A DNA stretch of 64,000 bases, taken from Roseivivax sp. GX 12232 (lineage in GTDB: Bacteria; Pseudomonadota; Alphaproteobacteria; Rhodobacterales; Rhodobacteraceae). The notes beneath the pieces are model-generated. The model was not told the DNA's origin, made no database searches, and was given only the letters and a program-made list of their open reading frames with translations. A program made the position numbers and the translations under genes. Positions within the stretch are counted from its first letter, which is position 1, and each line of letters starts with the position of its first letter. This document shows positions 46,918-55,407 of the stretch, one piece after another. Where the stretch lies: positions 62,001 through 126,000 of the forward strand of contig NZ_JAJSEC010000006.1 in assembly GCF_021272185.1 (NCBI RefSeq), written 5' to 3'.

Positions 46918-48597
46918 TCACCGCGGCAGGATCGAATCCGCCAGGAGCCGCACCACCGTCGGCTGGTCCAGGTAGCCCGTCACCTGCAGCCCGCGGGCGT
47001 TCTGGTAGCGGCGGATCGCGCGGCGGGTGTCGGCGTCGAAATTGCCGTCGACCCGCCCGGGCCCGAGGTCCAGAGACCCCAGCTTCGCCTCGGCCAGCCG
47101 TCGCGCCATGGGCGAGAGGTTCAGCGCCGCCTCCTGCGCCTGGGCCTGGGCCTCGGCGGCGCGTTCCCCGGCGTCGCGGTCGTCCTCGACCAGACGGCGC
47201 TGCGCCTCGCCCGCGAAGGCCCCGTCGGGGAATTCGAGCAGGTATTCGCGGTAGGCCTGGGCGGTGCCCACCTGGCGCGCGCGGTCCCAGGCGGCGCGGT
47301 CCTCGCGGGCGGCATCGGCGCGGGCGGCCTCCTCGATGCGGGACAGCTCCTCCTCGGCGACATCGGCGTAATCGCCGTCCGGGTAGCGGTCGAGATAGGC
47401 GCGCAGGTCGGCCTCGGCGCCCGAGGCCCCGGTTTCGCGCCAATAGGCGCGGTCCTCGCGGGCGCGCTCTTCCTCGCGGGCGGCGGCCTCGCGTTCCAGC
47501 TCCTCGGCGCGGGCCTCGGCCTGGGTGTCGAGCCGCGCCACCTGGCGGGCGGTGAGATAGCTCGTGACCTCGTAGCCCTCGCGCTCCTGCCAGGCCTCGA
47601 TGGCGCCGCGGGTGCCGGGGCCGAAGATGCCGTCGATGCCCCGGGTGTCATAGTCGAGCAGCGCCAGATTGCGCTGGATCTCGGCGCGTTCGTCGCGATT
47701 GAGCTCCAGCGCCTCCTCGGTCAGCCGCGCCTCGCGCAGGGGCTCGCCGTCGATCTCCTCGATGCGGGCCTCGGCGCGGGCGGCGTTCGGCCCCTCGGGG
47801 AAGGCCGCGAGATAGAGCGCATAGGCGTCGCGGGTGTCGCGGCGGCGGGCGTCGGCCCAGAGCCGCGCCTCGGCCTCGGCGTCGGTTTCGCGCTCGGGTT
47901 CCGGCGCGGACTCCGGCTCGGGCTCGGGGTTCGGCGCGGGCACCGTCACCTCGGTCAGGAAGGAGAAGCCGCGCGGTGCGTAGCCCTCGACGGCGAGGCT
48001 TTCCTCGCGGGCGCGGGCCACCAGCGCACGGCCCGGGCGCGGCAGGTCGCGGCGGGCCAGCGCGGCGATGACATCCGGCGCGCCCCGGATCAGCGTCACC
48101 CCCTGCGGCAGGTCGATCGCCCCCGCGCCATCGTCGAGAAAGCGCGCCTCCAGCGTCTCGGGCCCGCCCTCGGCCAGCATCAGGACCGCCCGGCCGGGGA
48201 AATCGGCGAGCACCGCGAGCAGCGGCGAGAGCGGCAGTCCCTCGGCGAAGACCTCGGCCGCGGTCTCGGCCTCGACGTCCGGCGGCAGAAGGTAGGTCTC
48301 GCGCGTGGTCGAGACGAAGCGCCCCGAGAGCACCACGGCGACGCCCTCGGTCTCGGCATCGAGCGTGCCGAGGAAGCGCCCGAGCCCCTCGCGCAGCTCC
48401 GCCCCGCCGGCACCGCGCAGGGCCAGCACGTCGACCCCCGCCTCGCGCAGCGGCTCGACGGCGCCGGCGACGCCATCGGCGCCGCGGATGCGGTCGAGCA
48501 CCGAGGGCGCGGCGTTCTCGATCAGAAGCGCCGCATTCTCGGCCAGGGCGGTCGAGGACCAGAGGCAGGCGGCAAGCGTCAGGGCGAAGCGGGACAT
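46918..48597 (-). CDS. Secreted pseudo-caspase/peptidoglycan-binding protein
   Basis: A 559-residue exported protein. After the signal peptide (MSRFALTLAACLWSSTALA), residues about 20-200 resemble a caspase/peptidase C14 domain: ALLIENAAPSVLDRIRGAD, then VVLSGRFVSTTRETYLLPPD, and AVLMLAEGGPETLE, but the His of GHG and the Cys of the DxCR site are missing. An acidic linker follows, then repeated RD-[AY]-YWRETG / AWDRARQVGTAQAY units, and two PG-binding-1 domains (RNLALLDYDTRGIDGIFGP around residue 315; LGSLDLGPGRVDGNFDADT near 515). It probably binds cell wall without proteolysis. Confidence 0.75.
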   Translation of the reverse strand: MSRFALTLAACLWSSTALAENAALLIENAAPSVLDRIRGADGVAGAVEPLREAGVDVLALRGAGGAELREGLGRFLGTLDAETEGVAVVLSGRFVSTTRETYLLPPDVEAETAAEVFAEGLPLSPLLAVLADFPGRAVLMLAEGGPETLEARFLDDGAGAIDLPQGVTLIRGAPDVIAALARRDLPRPGRALVARAREESLAVEGYAPRGFSFLTEVTVPAPNPEPEPESAPEPERETDAEAEARLWADARRRDTRDAYALYLAAFPEGPNAARAEARIEEIDGEPLREARLTEEALELNRDERAEIQRNLALLDYDTRGIDGIFGPGTRGAIEAWQEREGYEVTSYLTARQVARLDTQAEARAEELEREAAAREEERAREDRAYWRETGASGAEADLRAYLDRYPDGDYADVAEEELSRIEEAARADAAREDRAAWDRARQVGTAQAYREYLLEFPDGAFAGEAQRRLVEDDRDAGERAAEAQAQAQEAALNLSPMARRLAEAKLGSLDLGPGRVDGNFDADTRRAIRRYQNARGLQVTGYLDQPTVVRLLADSILPR

Positions 48598-48610
48598 GGC
48601 GTCTCCTTTG

Positions 48611-49822
48611 TCAGTCGTAACTTCGGGTATCCTCGATCACGAGCCCGTCGCGCGGCAGCTCGCCCGGGGCGACGATCTCGACCCGGCCCTTGAGCTTCAG
48701 CACCTCGGCGACGCTGGCCTCGAAGGGCGCGGCGTCCGAGGCGCTGGTTTCCACGCGGACAAGCATCGTGTCGGCGTCGTTCTCGCGGCCCGCGACAACG
48801 CGGGCGCGGTCGATCTCGGGGTGGCGGGCGACCAGTTCGGCGACCTGCTCGGGACGCACGAACATGCCCTTGATCTTGGTGGTCTGGTCGGCGCGGCCCA
48901 TCCAGCCCTTGATCCGCATGTTGGTGCGTCCGCAGGGGCTTTGCCCCGGCAGCACCGCCGAGAGGTCGCCGGTGGCGAAGCGCACCAGCGGGTAGTCGTG
49001 GTTCAGCGTGGTCACCACCACCTCGCCGACCTCGCCTTCGGCGACCGGGTCGCCGGTGCCGGGGGTGACGATCTCGACGATCACGTCCTCGTCGACGATC
49101 ATGCCTTCCTTGGCCTCGCTCTCGTAGGCGATGAGGCCCAGGTCGGCTGTGGCGTAGCACTGCAGGCAGTCGATGCCGCGCTCGGCGTAATACTCGCGCA
49201 GGCTCGGGAAGAGCGCCCCGCCCGAGACCGCGGCTTTGCTGAAGGCAAGCTCCAGGCCCATCTCATCGGCCTTCTCGAGGATGACCTTCAAATAGTCCGG
49301 CGTGCCCGCGTACCCCGTGGTGCCGATGTCCGCGGCGGCGCGGGCCTGCAGCTCGGTCTGGCCGGTGCCCGCGGGCAGCACCGTGGCGCCGACGGCCCGG
49401 GCGCCGCTTTCGAACATCATGCCCGCGGGCGTCAGGTGGTAGCCGAAGCAGTTCTGCACCACGTCGCCGCCATGGAAGCCCGCGGCGCGCAGGAAGCGGC
49501 CGAGGCGGAACCAGTCGTCCTCGATCTTGCCGGGCTCGTAGATCGGGCCGGGGCTCTGGAAGACATGGGTGAAGGTGCCGAGCGGCCCGGCCAGCCCGCC
49601 GAAGGGCGGGGTCGCGCCCTGGGCCGCGGCGAGGTCGGACTTGCGCAGGACCGGCAGCCGCGCCAGCGCCGCGCGGGAGGTGATCTCCTGCGCCTCGTAG
49701 TCGCGCAGGGCGGCGAAGCCCTCGAGCGCCTGGGCGCGGGCGATCTGATGCGGCAGCGCCTCGGCCAAGGCGGCGTCGCGGTCGGCCGGGCTGCGGCTCT
49801 CGAGCAAATCGGGTTCGGTCAT
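48611..49822 (-). CDS. Phenylacetate-CoA ligase-like (PaaK family) AMP-binding protein
   Basis: A 403-residue member of the adenylate-forming fold closest to PaaK. It has GATVLPAGTGQTELQARAA, GTPDYLKVILEKADEMG, ATADLGLIAYESEAKEGMI and GDLSAVLPGQSPCGRTNMRI. The PaaK P-loop SSGTTGKPT, however, is replaced by HVFQSPGPIYEPG, so its ATP handling is uncertain. The start at 49822 (MTEPDLLESRSP) has AGGAGG about 10 bases before it; 49831 is an alternative. It lies near the HAAT importer and may activate an aromatic or other acid. Confidence 0.8.
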   Translation of the reverse strand: MTEPDLLESRSPADRDAALAEALPHQIARAQALEGFAALRDYEAQEITSRAALARLPVLRKSDLAAAQGATPPFGGLAGPLGTFTHVFQSPGPIYEPGKIEDDWFRLGRFLRAAGFHGGDVVQNCFGYHLTPAGMMFESGARAVGATVLPAGTGQTELQARAAADIGTTGYAGTPDYLKVILEKADEMGLELAFSKAAVSGGALFPSLREYYAERGIDCLQCYATADLGLIAYESEAKEGMIVDEDVIVEIVTPGTGDPVAEGEVGEVVVTTLNHDYPLVRFATGDLSAVLPGQSPCGRTNMRIKGWMGRADQTTKIKGMFVRPEQVAELVARHPEIDRARVVAGRENDADTMLVRVETSASDAAPFEASVAEVLKLKGRVEIVAPGELPRDGLVIEDTRSYD

Positions 49823-50131
49823 CGCGGGCATTCCTCCTCCTAGGACCTGACGACGCGCGTCCGGTCATGCCATGTCGAGGGTGAGGCTATCAGATAACAA
49901 GGGCTGCAACAGGCCGCGCGGGCGGTTTCGCGCCGAGGAGGGCGGGGTAGGAAGGGGGCGGCAGGTGGGGGTGCGCTGGGGTGGTGGGCTGTCGCGGTGG
50001 GCAGGGTTGGTGCGCCTTTGCGGTGGGCAGGAAGTGGCGGGCCTGAACCGGGGCCGATGGGGGCAAGCGTCCGGATACGTGCCGCGTGCCTCTTCGCCTG
50101 AGTATCCGCCGACACTACAAGCTCGCGCTTC

Positions 50132-50296
50132 CTGCGCCCGAACAGCACCGAAGGTGCCGGGCGCGCGCCGGACCGGCCCCTTGGGCCGGCGCTCTTGTGG
50201 TTGACGCGCATAGTTCGTCTCTAGTCCTGACCTTGTTGGGATTAAACGCATAGCTCAGAGGTCAGCAGCGCCGGCCCCCGGTCCGGTGCGCGCCCT
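50132..50296 (+). repeat. 165-bp dispersed repeat, copy F
   Basis: Subfamily I (loop CTT), close to copy B. CTGACCTTG is at offset 95, with a perfect third stem CTGACCT/AGGTCAG. The terminal arm has one G-U pair. It begins CTGCG, one base off the usual TTGCG. It lies between the PaaK-like gene and the HdeA-like gene. Confidence 0.92.
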
Positions 50297-50440
50297 CTGT
50301 TGGGCTGGGTGAGAGGGGGATTTGGGGCATGATCCGCGAGGAAGGCAATTGGCCAACCCCGGAGGAGTTCAGGCGCTCCCGCCCTAGCGGGCCGCAAACC
50401 CCGCCTTCGCCAACCCGCCCTTCGCCACACCACCACCCCC

Positions 50441-50475
50441 CAAACCAAAACCGGCCGCGCAAACAGCGCGGCCGG
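50441..50475 (-). terminator. Rho-independent terminator of the HdeA-like gene
   Basis: On the minus strand CCGGCCGCGC and GCGCGGCCGG arms (10 bp) with a 5-base loop are followed by TTTTGGTTTG. It lies about 30 bases past the gene's stop. Confidence 0.85.
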
Positions 50476-50503
50476 CGGAAACCATCGGTGCGACGGGAAA
50501 CGA

Positions 50504-50779
50504 TTACTCGTTCGCGCCGGCGGTTGCGGCGGTCAGCACCGAGATCGACTCGTCTTCCTGGCAGGCGCCGTCGATCTCGATCATCGCGGCATCGGCGTCT
50601 TCCATGGACTCGAGCTCGGCCACGACGGCCTCGGCGACGCCCATCTTGCCTTCATCGTCCATGCTCAGGAAATCCGCGCAGGTCACCTCGTTGGGGTCCA
50701 TGGCGTGTGCGGCGCCAAAGGCGGCGGAGGTCGACAGCGCGAGGCCGAGAACGGCGGCGATGGATGCGGTGGTCTTCAT
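50504..50779 (-). CDS. HdeA/HdeB family periplasmic protein
   Basis: A 91-residue exported protein. GGGAGAATGT precedes the ATG at 50779; the signal peptide is MKTTASIAAVLGLALSTSAA. The mature chain starts near AHAMDPNEVTCADFLSMDDE, with a Cys in the TCxDFL motif, and has ACQEDESISVLTAATAG with the partner Cys, the pattern of HdeA acid-stress chaperones. It is shorter than the E. coli protein (about 70 mature residues). It has its own terminator. The role in pH stress is by family only. Confidence 0.82.
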   Translation of the reverse strand: MKTTASIAAVLGLALSTSAAFGAAHAMDPNEVTCADFLSMDDEGKMGVAEAVVAELESMEDADAAMIEIDGACQEDESISVLTAATAGANE

Positions 50780-50913
50780 GACATTCTCCCAATGTTTCGC
50801 GTCACGATTGTGACGTCGACCCATAACGACCGGAGATTGCCCAAGTTCCGCTGGGCTTGAAAAAATATTGCCCTCAAACACGCATTTTTGAGTGTTCCGA
50901 CCGCACTCGCGCT

Positions 50914-51738
50914 CTAGGAGAGCCAGCGCTTGCGGCGGCGGTAGGAGCGCACGTCGCGGAAGGAACGGCGGCCCTCGTCCGACATGCCGAGGTAGAACTC
51001 CTTCACGTCGGGGTTCTCGCGCAGGCCCTCGGCGGTGCCTTCCATGACCACGCGGCCGGATTCGAGGATGTAGCCGGTATGGGCGAAGCGCAGCGCGACA
51101 TTGGTGTTCTGCTCGGCCAGGAGGAAGGACACCCCCTCGCCTTCGTTCACCGCCTTCACGATCTCGAAGATCTGCTCCACGAGCTGCGGCGCCAGGCCCA
51201 TCGAGGGCTCGTCGAGAAGGATCGTCTCGGGCCGGGACATCAGCGCCCGGCCGATGGCGCACATCTGCTGCTCGCCGCCCGAGGTATAGCCGGCCTGGCT
51301 GCGGCGGCGCTCTTTCAGGCGGGGGAAATAGGAATAGACCATCTCGAGGTCGGCCTCGACGGCGGCCTTGCCGTCGCGGCGGGTATAGGCGCCGGTCAGG
51401 AGGTTCTCCTCGACGGTGAGATGGCCGAAGCAGTGCCGGCCCTCCATCACCTGGATCACCCCGCGCTTCACCAGCGCCGCGGGGTCGAGATGCTGCACCC
51501 GCTCGCCCTGGTAGAGGATCGAGCCCTTGGTCACCTCGCCGCGTTCGGAATGCAGAAGGTTGGAGATCGCCTTGAGCGTCGTGGTCTTGCCGGCGCCATT
51601 GCCGCCGAGCAGCGCGGTGATGCCGCCCTTGGGCACCTTCAGCGACACGCCCTTCAGAACGAGGATGACGTGATTGTAGATCACCTCGATGTTGTTCACC
51701 TCGAGGAGGGCCTCGTCGGTCTTCGCGGCGTCGAGCAT
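50914..51738 (-). CDS. HAAT-family ABC transporter ATPase (LivF-like)
   Basis: A 274-residue ATPase of a branched-chain-amino-acid-type importer. Walker A is ITALLGGNGAGKTTTLKAIS; the signature is YTSGGEQQMCAIGRALMSR; Walker B is ETILLDEPSMGLAPQLVEQI. Start at 51738 (MLDAAKTDEALLEVNN) is preferred because AAGGGG lies just before it; ATG 51753 is possible. It has a longer C terminus than E. coli LivF, ending in a basic RSYRRRKRWLS. It pairs with the LivG-like ATPase at 55.4 kb. Substrate unknown. Confidence 0.9.
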   Translation of the reverse strand: MLDAAKTDEALLEVNNIEVIYNHVILVLKGVSLKVPKGGITALLGGNGAGKTTTLKAISNLLHSERGEVTKGSILYQGERVQHLDPAALVKRGVIQVMEGRHCFGHLTVEENLLTGAYTRRDGKAAVEADLEMVYSYFPRLKERRRSQAGYTSGGEQQMCAIGRALMSRPETILLDEPSMGLAPQLVEQIFEIVKAVNEGEGVSFLLAEQNTNVALRFAHTGYILESGRVVMEGTAEGLRENPDVKEFYLGMSDEGRRSFRDVRSYRRRKRWLS

Positions 51739-51778
51739 GGGGCGCCCCTTCATGCGTCTTCTGGGTCAGTTGCGATGC

Positions 51779-51805
51779 CCCGGCGGCGGGCGGGCCGCCG
51801 CCGGG
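51779..51805 (-). promoter_or_regulatory. Stem-loop between substrate-binding protein and LivF-like genes
   Basis: Perfect 11-bp arms CCCGGCGGCGG and CCGCCGCCGGG with a 5-base loop. It lies just past the substrate-binding-protein gene and has no T tract after it on this strand, so it may protect the upstream mRNA and lower expression of the downstream ATPase. Confidence 0.5.
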
Positions 51806-51818
51806 AAAAAGGTCAGGC

Positions 51819-53117
51819 TCAGTTGGTGGCCGAGCATTCCTCGTTGGTGGGCCAGGGCGCGTTCTCGTCGGCGTATTCGGTCGCCTTGGCCGAGATCAGG
51901 TCCTGGTAGGTGTCGGTATTGGCGTTCATCAGGTCCGAGACCTTCACGAACTGCTCGCCGTCCCATTCCAGCATCCAGCCGCCGGAATGGCCGGTGTGGT
52001 TGGCGCAGGAGGTCGAGAAGGGCGGCACCATGCCGTCAAGACCCAGCTCGGTGATCCGCTCCTCGGTCATGTTGATGTTCTCGAGGCCCCAGCGCAGCTG
52101 CGCGGCGTCGATCTCGGCGGTGCCGTATTCCTCCTGGGCGGTGCGGATGCCCTCGGCCAGGATCGCCGAGATCACGATCCCGCGCGAGTAGAACACGCCC
52201 GAGGATTCCTCGGGGTTGGTGTTCGACAGGCCCGCGTCGATCACATGCTCGCGGATGTCCTGCATCACCGGCGCTTCGAGGTTCGGGAAGGACCAGGAGA
52301 TCGACTTGTAGCCCTTGCCGTCCTCGCCGACGAGCCGCAGGTCGGCGTCATGCCCGGCCCACCAGACGCCGATGAAGTTCTCCATCGGGAACTTGGTCTT
52401 CACCGCTTCGGTGATGGCACCGGCGTTCATCGCGCCCCAGCCCCACATCACCACGTAGTCGGGACGCTCGCGGCGGATCTGCAGCCACTGCGCCGACTGG
52501 TTCTGCATTTCCTTCAGGCCCACCGGGATCGGCAGCAGCTCGAAGCCCTTGTTCTCGGAGAGCGTCTCGAGAAGCGGCAGCGGCTCCTTGCCGTAGGGGT
52601 GGTCGAGATGCAGGAAGGCGACCTTCTTGCCCTCGAGCGAGCCCTCTTCCTCGAGGTATTGCACGATCATCGAGGCCGCGTCCCAGTAGCCGGCGGGCAT
52701 GTTGAAGGCCCACTGGAAGACCGTGCCGTCGGCCATCGGCGAGAAGCCGTAGCCCGGCGCCAAGATCGGGATCTCGTCGACGTTGGTCTTGGGCAGGACC
52801 TGCAGGGTGATGCCGGTCGACCAGGGCTGGGTCACGATCGCCTTGCCCTTGGTCTTCTCGTAGCACTCCACGCCCTTCTCGGTGGAATAGCCGGTCTCGC
52901 ATTCCTCGGCGTTGACCGTCAGCCCGCCGATGCCGCCGTCGCGTTCGTTCAGCATGGTGAAATAGTCGGCCTGGCCGTTCATCAGCGGGATGCCGGTGGC
53001 GGCAAAGGGGCCGGTCCGGTAGGCGAGGTTCGGAACGTAAAGCTCCTGAGCGACCGCCGCCGTGCCGAGCGTCGTGCCCAGAACCGCCGCGGTGGCCAGT
53101 TTGGTGATGGTCTTCAT
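51819..53117 (-). CDS. HAAT-family ABC transporter substrate-binding protein
   Basis: A 432-residue periplasmic receptor of the LivJ/Peripla_BP_6 fold. The signal peptide is MKTITKLATAAVLGTTLGTA, cut near AVAQ. It has YRTGPFAATGIPLMNGQADY, then FNMPAGYWDAASMIVQYLEE and KVAFLHLDHPYGKEPLPLLE. It is longer than LivJ (about 370), as in relatives that bind aromatic or hydrophobic acids. GGGAGGATACCC is a strong ribosome site. It lies between the two transmembrane and one ATPase gene of the same importer. Confidence 0.92.
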   Translation of the reverse strand: MKTITKLATAAVLGTTLGTAAVAQELYVPNLAYRTGPFAATGIPLMNGQADYFTMLNERDGGIGGLTVNAEECETGYSTEKGVECYEKTKGKAIVTQPWSTGITLQVLPKTNVDEIPILAPGYGFSPMADGTVFQWAFNMPAGYWDAASMIVQYLEEEGSLEGKKVAFLHLDHPYGKEPLPLLETLSENKGFELLPIPVGLKEMQNQSAQWLQIRRERPDYVVMWGWGAMNAGAITEAVKTKFPMENFIGVWWAGHDADLRLVGEDGKGYKSISWSFPNLEAPVMQDIREHVIDAGLSNTNPEESSGVFYSRGIVISAILAEGIRTAQEEYGTAEIDAAQLRWGLENINMTEERITELGLDGMVPPFSTSCANHTGHSGGWMLEWDGEQFVKVSDLMNANTDTYQDLISAKATEYADENAPWPTNEECSATN

Positions 53118-53176
53118 CGGGTATCCTCCCTTGGATGTGACCCCGGTTGTCCGGGTTTTGCTGTTGGGCCGCCCGC

Positions 53177-54253
53177 CTAGTGCGGGAAGGGCCAGATGAT
53201 CAGCTTCTCACGAATGAGCCGCCAAAGCTGCGCCAGACCGTGGGGCTCCACGATCAGGAAGAAGATGATGAGCCCGCCGACGATCATGACGTTGAGGTGC
53301 TCGACCATGGCCGAGGAGATCGGCAGCCCCAGCGCCGAGGGCACGAGGTTTAGCACCACCGGCAGGCCGACGATCAGGATCGCGCCCAGGTAGTTGCCGA
53401 GGATCGAGCCCAGCCCGCCGATGATCGCGATGAAGAGCACCTGGAAGCTCAGCGGGATGTCGAAGACATTGGGCTCGGCGGCGCCTTTCCACATGAAGAC
53501 ATAGAGCGCGCCCGCGACGCCCACGATGTAGGAGGAGATCGCGAAGGCCACGAGCTTGGAGCGCATCAGGTTGATGCCGATCAGCTCGGCCGCGATGTCC
53601 ATGTCGCGGGTCGCCTTCCAGGTCCGCCCGAGGTTGCCGCGGGTCAGGTTGATGCAGAGGATCGACATCAGCGTCACCACCCCCAGCACCAGGTAGTATT
53701 GCGTCACCGAGGCCGCCTGCGGGCCCGAGACATAAAGCCCGAAGATGTCGAGGTTCGGCACCTGGATCGCGCCCGAGGCGTTGTAGTTGTAGAGCCAGGC
53801 CCATTTCTCGAAGAGCCAGACCAGGAAGAACTGCGCCGCCAGCGTCGCGATGGCGAGGTAGAAGCCCTTGATCCGGAGCGAGGGGATGCCGAAGACCACA
53901 CCCACCCCGGCCGAGAAGACACCCGAGAGCAGGATCGCCACGATCGGGTTCATCCAGGGGAAGATGGTGATCAGCTTGTAGCAGGCATAGGCGCCCACCC
54001 CCATGAAGGCCCCGGTCCCGAGCGAGAGCTGCCCGGCGTAGCCCGTCAGGATGTTCAGCCCCATGGCCGCCAGCGCGTAGATCAGGATCGGGATCAGCAG
54101 CGTCTGGAAGGCGAACTCCGAGGCGGTGAGCGGGAAGATGAGATAGGCGAAGACGAGGATCACCCCGAGAAGGATCGCATCCTGCCGGACCGGGAACAGC
54201 GCCTGGTCGGCGGTGTAGCTGGTCTTGAACTGTCCTGCCGTGCGGTAGAGCAT
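53177..54253 (-). CDS. HAAT-family ABC transporter permease (LivM-like)
   Basis: A 358-residue inner-membrane protein with about nine to ten membrane segments. It starts MLYRTAGQFKTSYTADQALF and has GLNILTGYAGQLSLGTGAFM, the LivM EAA-type region, then VVFGIPSLRIKGFYLAIATL and ATRDMDIAAELIGINLMRSK. It forms the channel with the LivH-like permease. About 60 bases separate it from the substrate-binding gene. Confidence 0.93.
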   Translation of the reverse strand: MLYRTAGQFKTSYTADQALFPVRQDAILLGVILVFAYLIFPLTASEFAFQTLLIPILIYALAAMGLNILTGYAGQLSLGTGAFMGVGAYACYKLITIFPWMNPIVAILLSGVFSAGVGVVFGIPSLRIKGFYLAIATLAAQFFLVWLFEKWAWLYNYNASGAIQVPNLDIFGLYVSGPQAASVTQYYLVLGVVTLMSILCINLTRGNLGRTWKATRDMDIAAELIGINLMRSKLVAFAISSYIVGVAGALYVFMWKGAAEPNVFDIPLSFQVLFIAIIGGLGSILGNYLGAILIVGLPVVLNLVPSALGLPISSAMVEHLNVMIVGGLIIFFLIVEPHGLAQLWRLIREKLIIWPFPH

Positions 54254-54339
54254 CTTTGGGTCTTTCCGTTAATCGTCTGCCGGGATGCGGGGCCGGGGCC
54301 GCGCGTCGGGGGGTGTGGGGCGGCGGGCCGAGGCCCGCC

Positions 54340-55293
54340 CTAGACCCTCTCGATGATGCGTTCCCCGAAGAGGCCCTGCGGCCGGAAGAGAAGCACGATC
54401 AGCGCCAGTACGAAGGCGAACCAGGTCTCGGTGTTGCCGCCGAGGAAGGGCTGGCCCCAGTAGATCTCGAAGAGCTTCTCGAGCATGCCGATCATCAAGC
54501 CGCCGACGATGGCGCCGGTGATGCTTTCGAGGCCGCCCAGCATGAGCACCGGCAGCGCCTTGTAGGCGATGACCTCGAGCGCGAAGCTGACGCCCGCCCG
54601 GGCGCCCCAGGCGATGCCGGTCACCAGCGCGATGATGCCCGCGATGAACCAGACCAGCACCCAGATCGTCTGCAGCGAGATGCCAACCGAGAGCGCCGCC
54701 TGGTGATCGTCGCCCAGCGCCCGGATCGCCCGGCCCATCTGGGTGTAGTTGAGGAAGGCCAGGAGCCCCGCGACCAGAAGCGTCGCCACCACCACCACGG
54801 TGATGTCGAGGTGCTGCAGGATCAAGAGGCCGCCCCAGGGTTCCAGCACCGTGTCGCCGGTCGGGATGCCCAGCTCCTCGCTGATCATCACCTTGTTCTC
54901 GCCGCCGAAGATGGTCTCGCCCAGGCCGATCAGGAACAGCGTGATGCCGATGGTCGCCATGAACAGGATGATGTCGGGCTGGCCCACCAACGGGCGCAGC
55001 ACCACCCGTTCGATGGTCACCGCCAGGACGAACATCACCGCCAGGGTCAGCGCCACCGCGATCCAGGCCGGCACGCCCATGGCGTGCAACCCGACCAGGG
55101 TCAGCGCGGCGAAGACCACCATGATGCCCTGCGCGAAGTTGAAGATCCGGCTCGAGCGGAAGATCAGCACGAAGCCCAGCGCGATCAGCGCGTAGAGCAC
55201 GCCCGAGACCAGCCCTTCCCAGAGCACCTGGAGAAAGAAGTCCGGCGCCGTGGCCATGTCGACGAATGGCTGGATCAGAAAGTCGTAAAGCAT
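54340..55293 (-). CDS. HAAT-family ABC transporter permease (LivH-like)
   Basis: A 317-residue inner-membrane protein with about eight membrane segments. Typical LivH features: LWEGLVSGVLYALIALGFVL, NFAQGIMVVFAALTLVGLHA, and ALGDDHQAALSVGISLQTIW, with GALLVGLMIGMLEKLF-like helices at the end. It sits between the LivG-like ATPase and the LivM-like permease, with spacers of about 90-110 bases. Confidence 0.93.
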   Translation of the reverse strand: MLYDFLIQPFVDMATAPDFFLQVLWEGLVSGVLYALIALGFVLIFRSSRIFNFAQGIMVVFAALTLVGLHAMGVPAWIAVALTLAVMFVLAVTIERVVLRPLVGQPDIILFMATIGITLFLIGLGETIFGGENKVMISEELGIPTGDTVLEPWGGLLILQHLDITVVVVATLLVAGLLAFLNYTQMGRAIRALGDDHQAALSVGISLQTIWVLVWFIAGIIALVTGIAWGARAGVSFALEVIAYKALPVLMLGGLESITGAIVGGLMIGMLEKLFEIYWGQPFLGGNTETWFAFVLALIVLLFRPQGLFGERIIERV

Positions 55294-55407
55294 GCCGCCC
55301 CCTCAGGCTGTGCGGCGGGGACCGGGGCCCGCGCCGCCTTTTGGTTCTGCTGGTTCCGCTGGTTCCGCTCTGGGATGCGGGTCAGGGCCCCGCCGCCCGG
55401 CTGCGCC

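Noticed and set aside
55343..55369. Three 9-bp repeats (GGTTCYGCT) before the LivH gene
   Set aside because: They are a short local duplication with no regulatory evidence.
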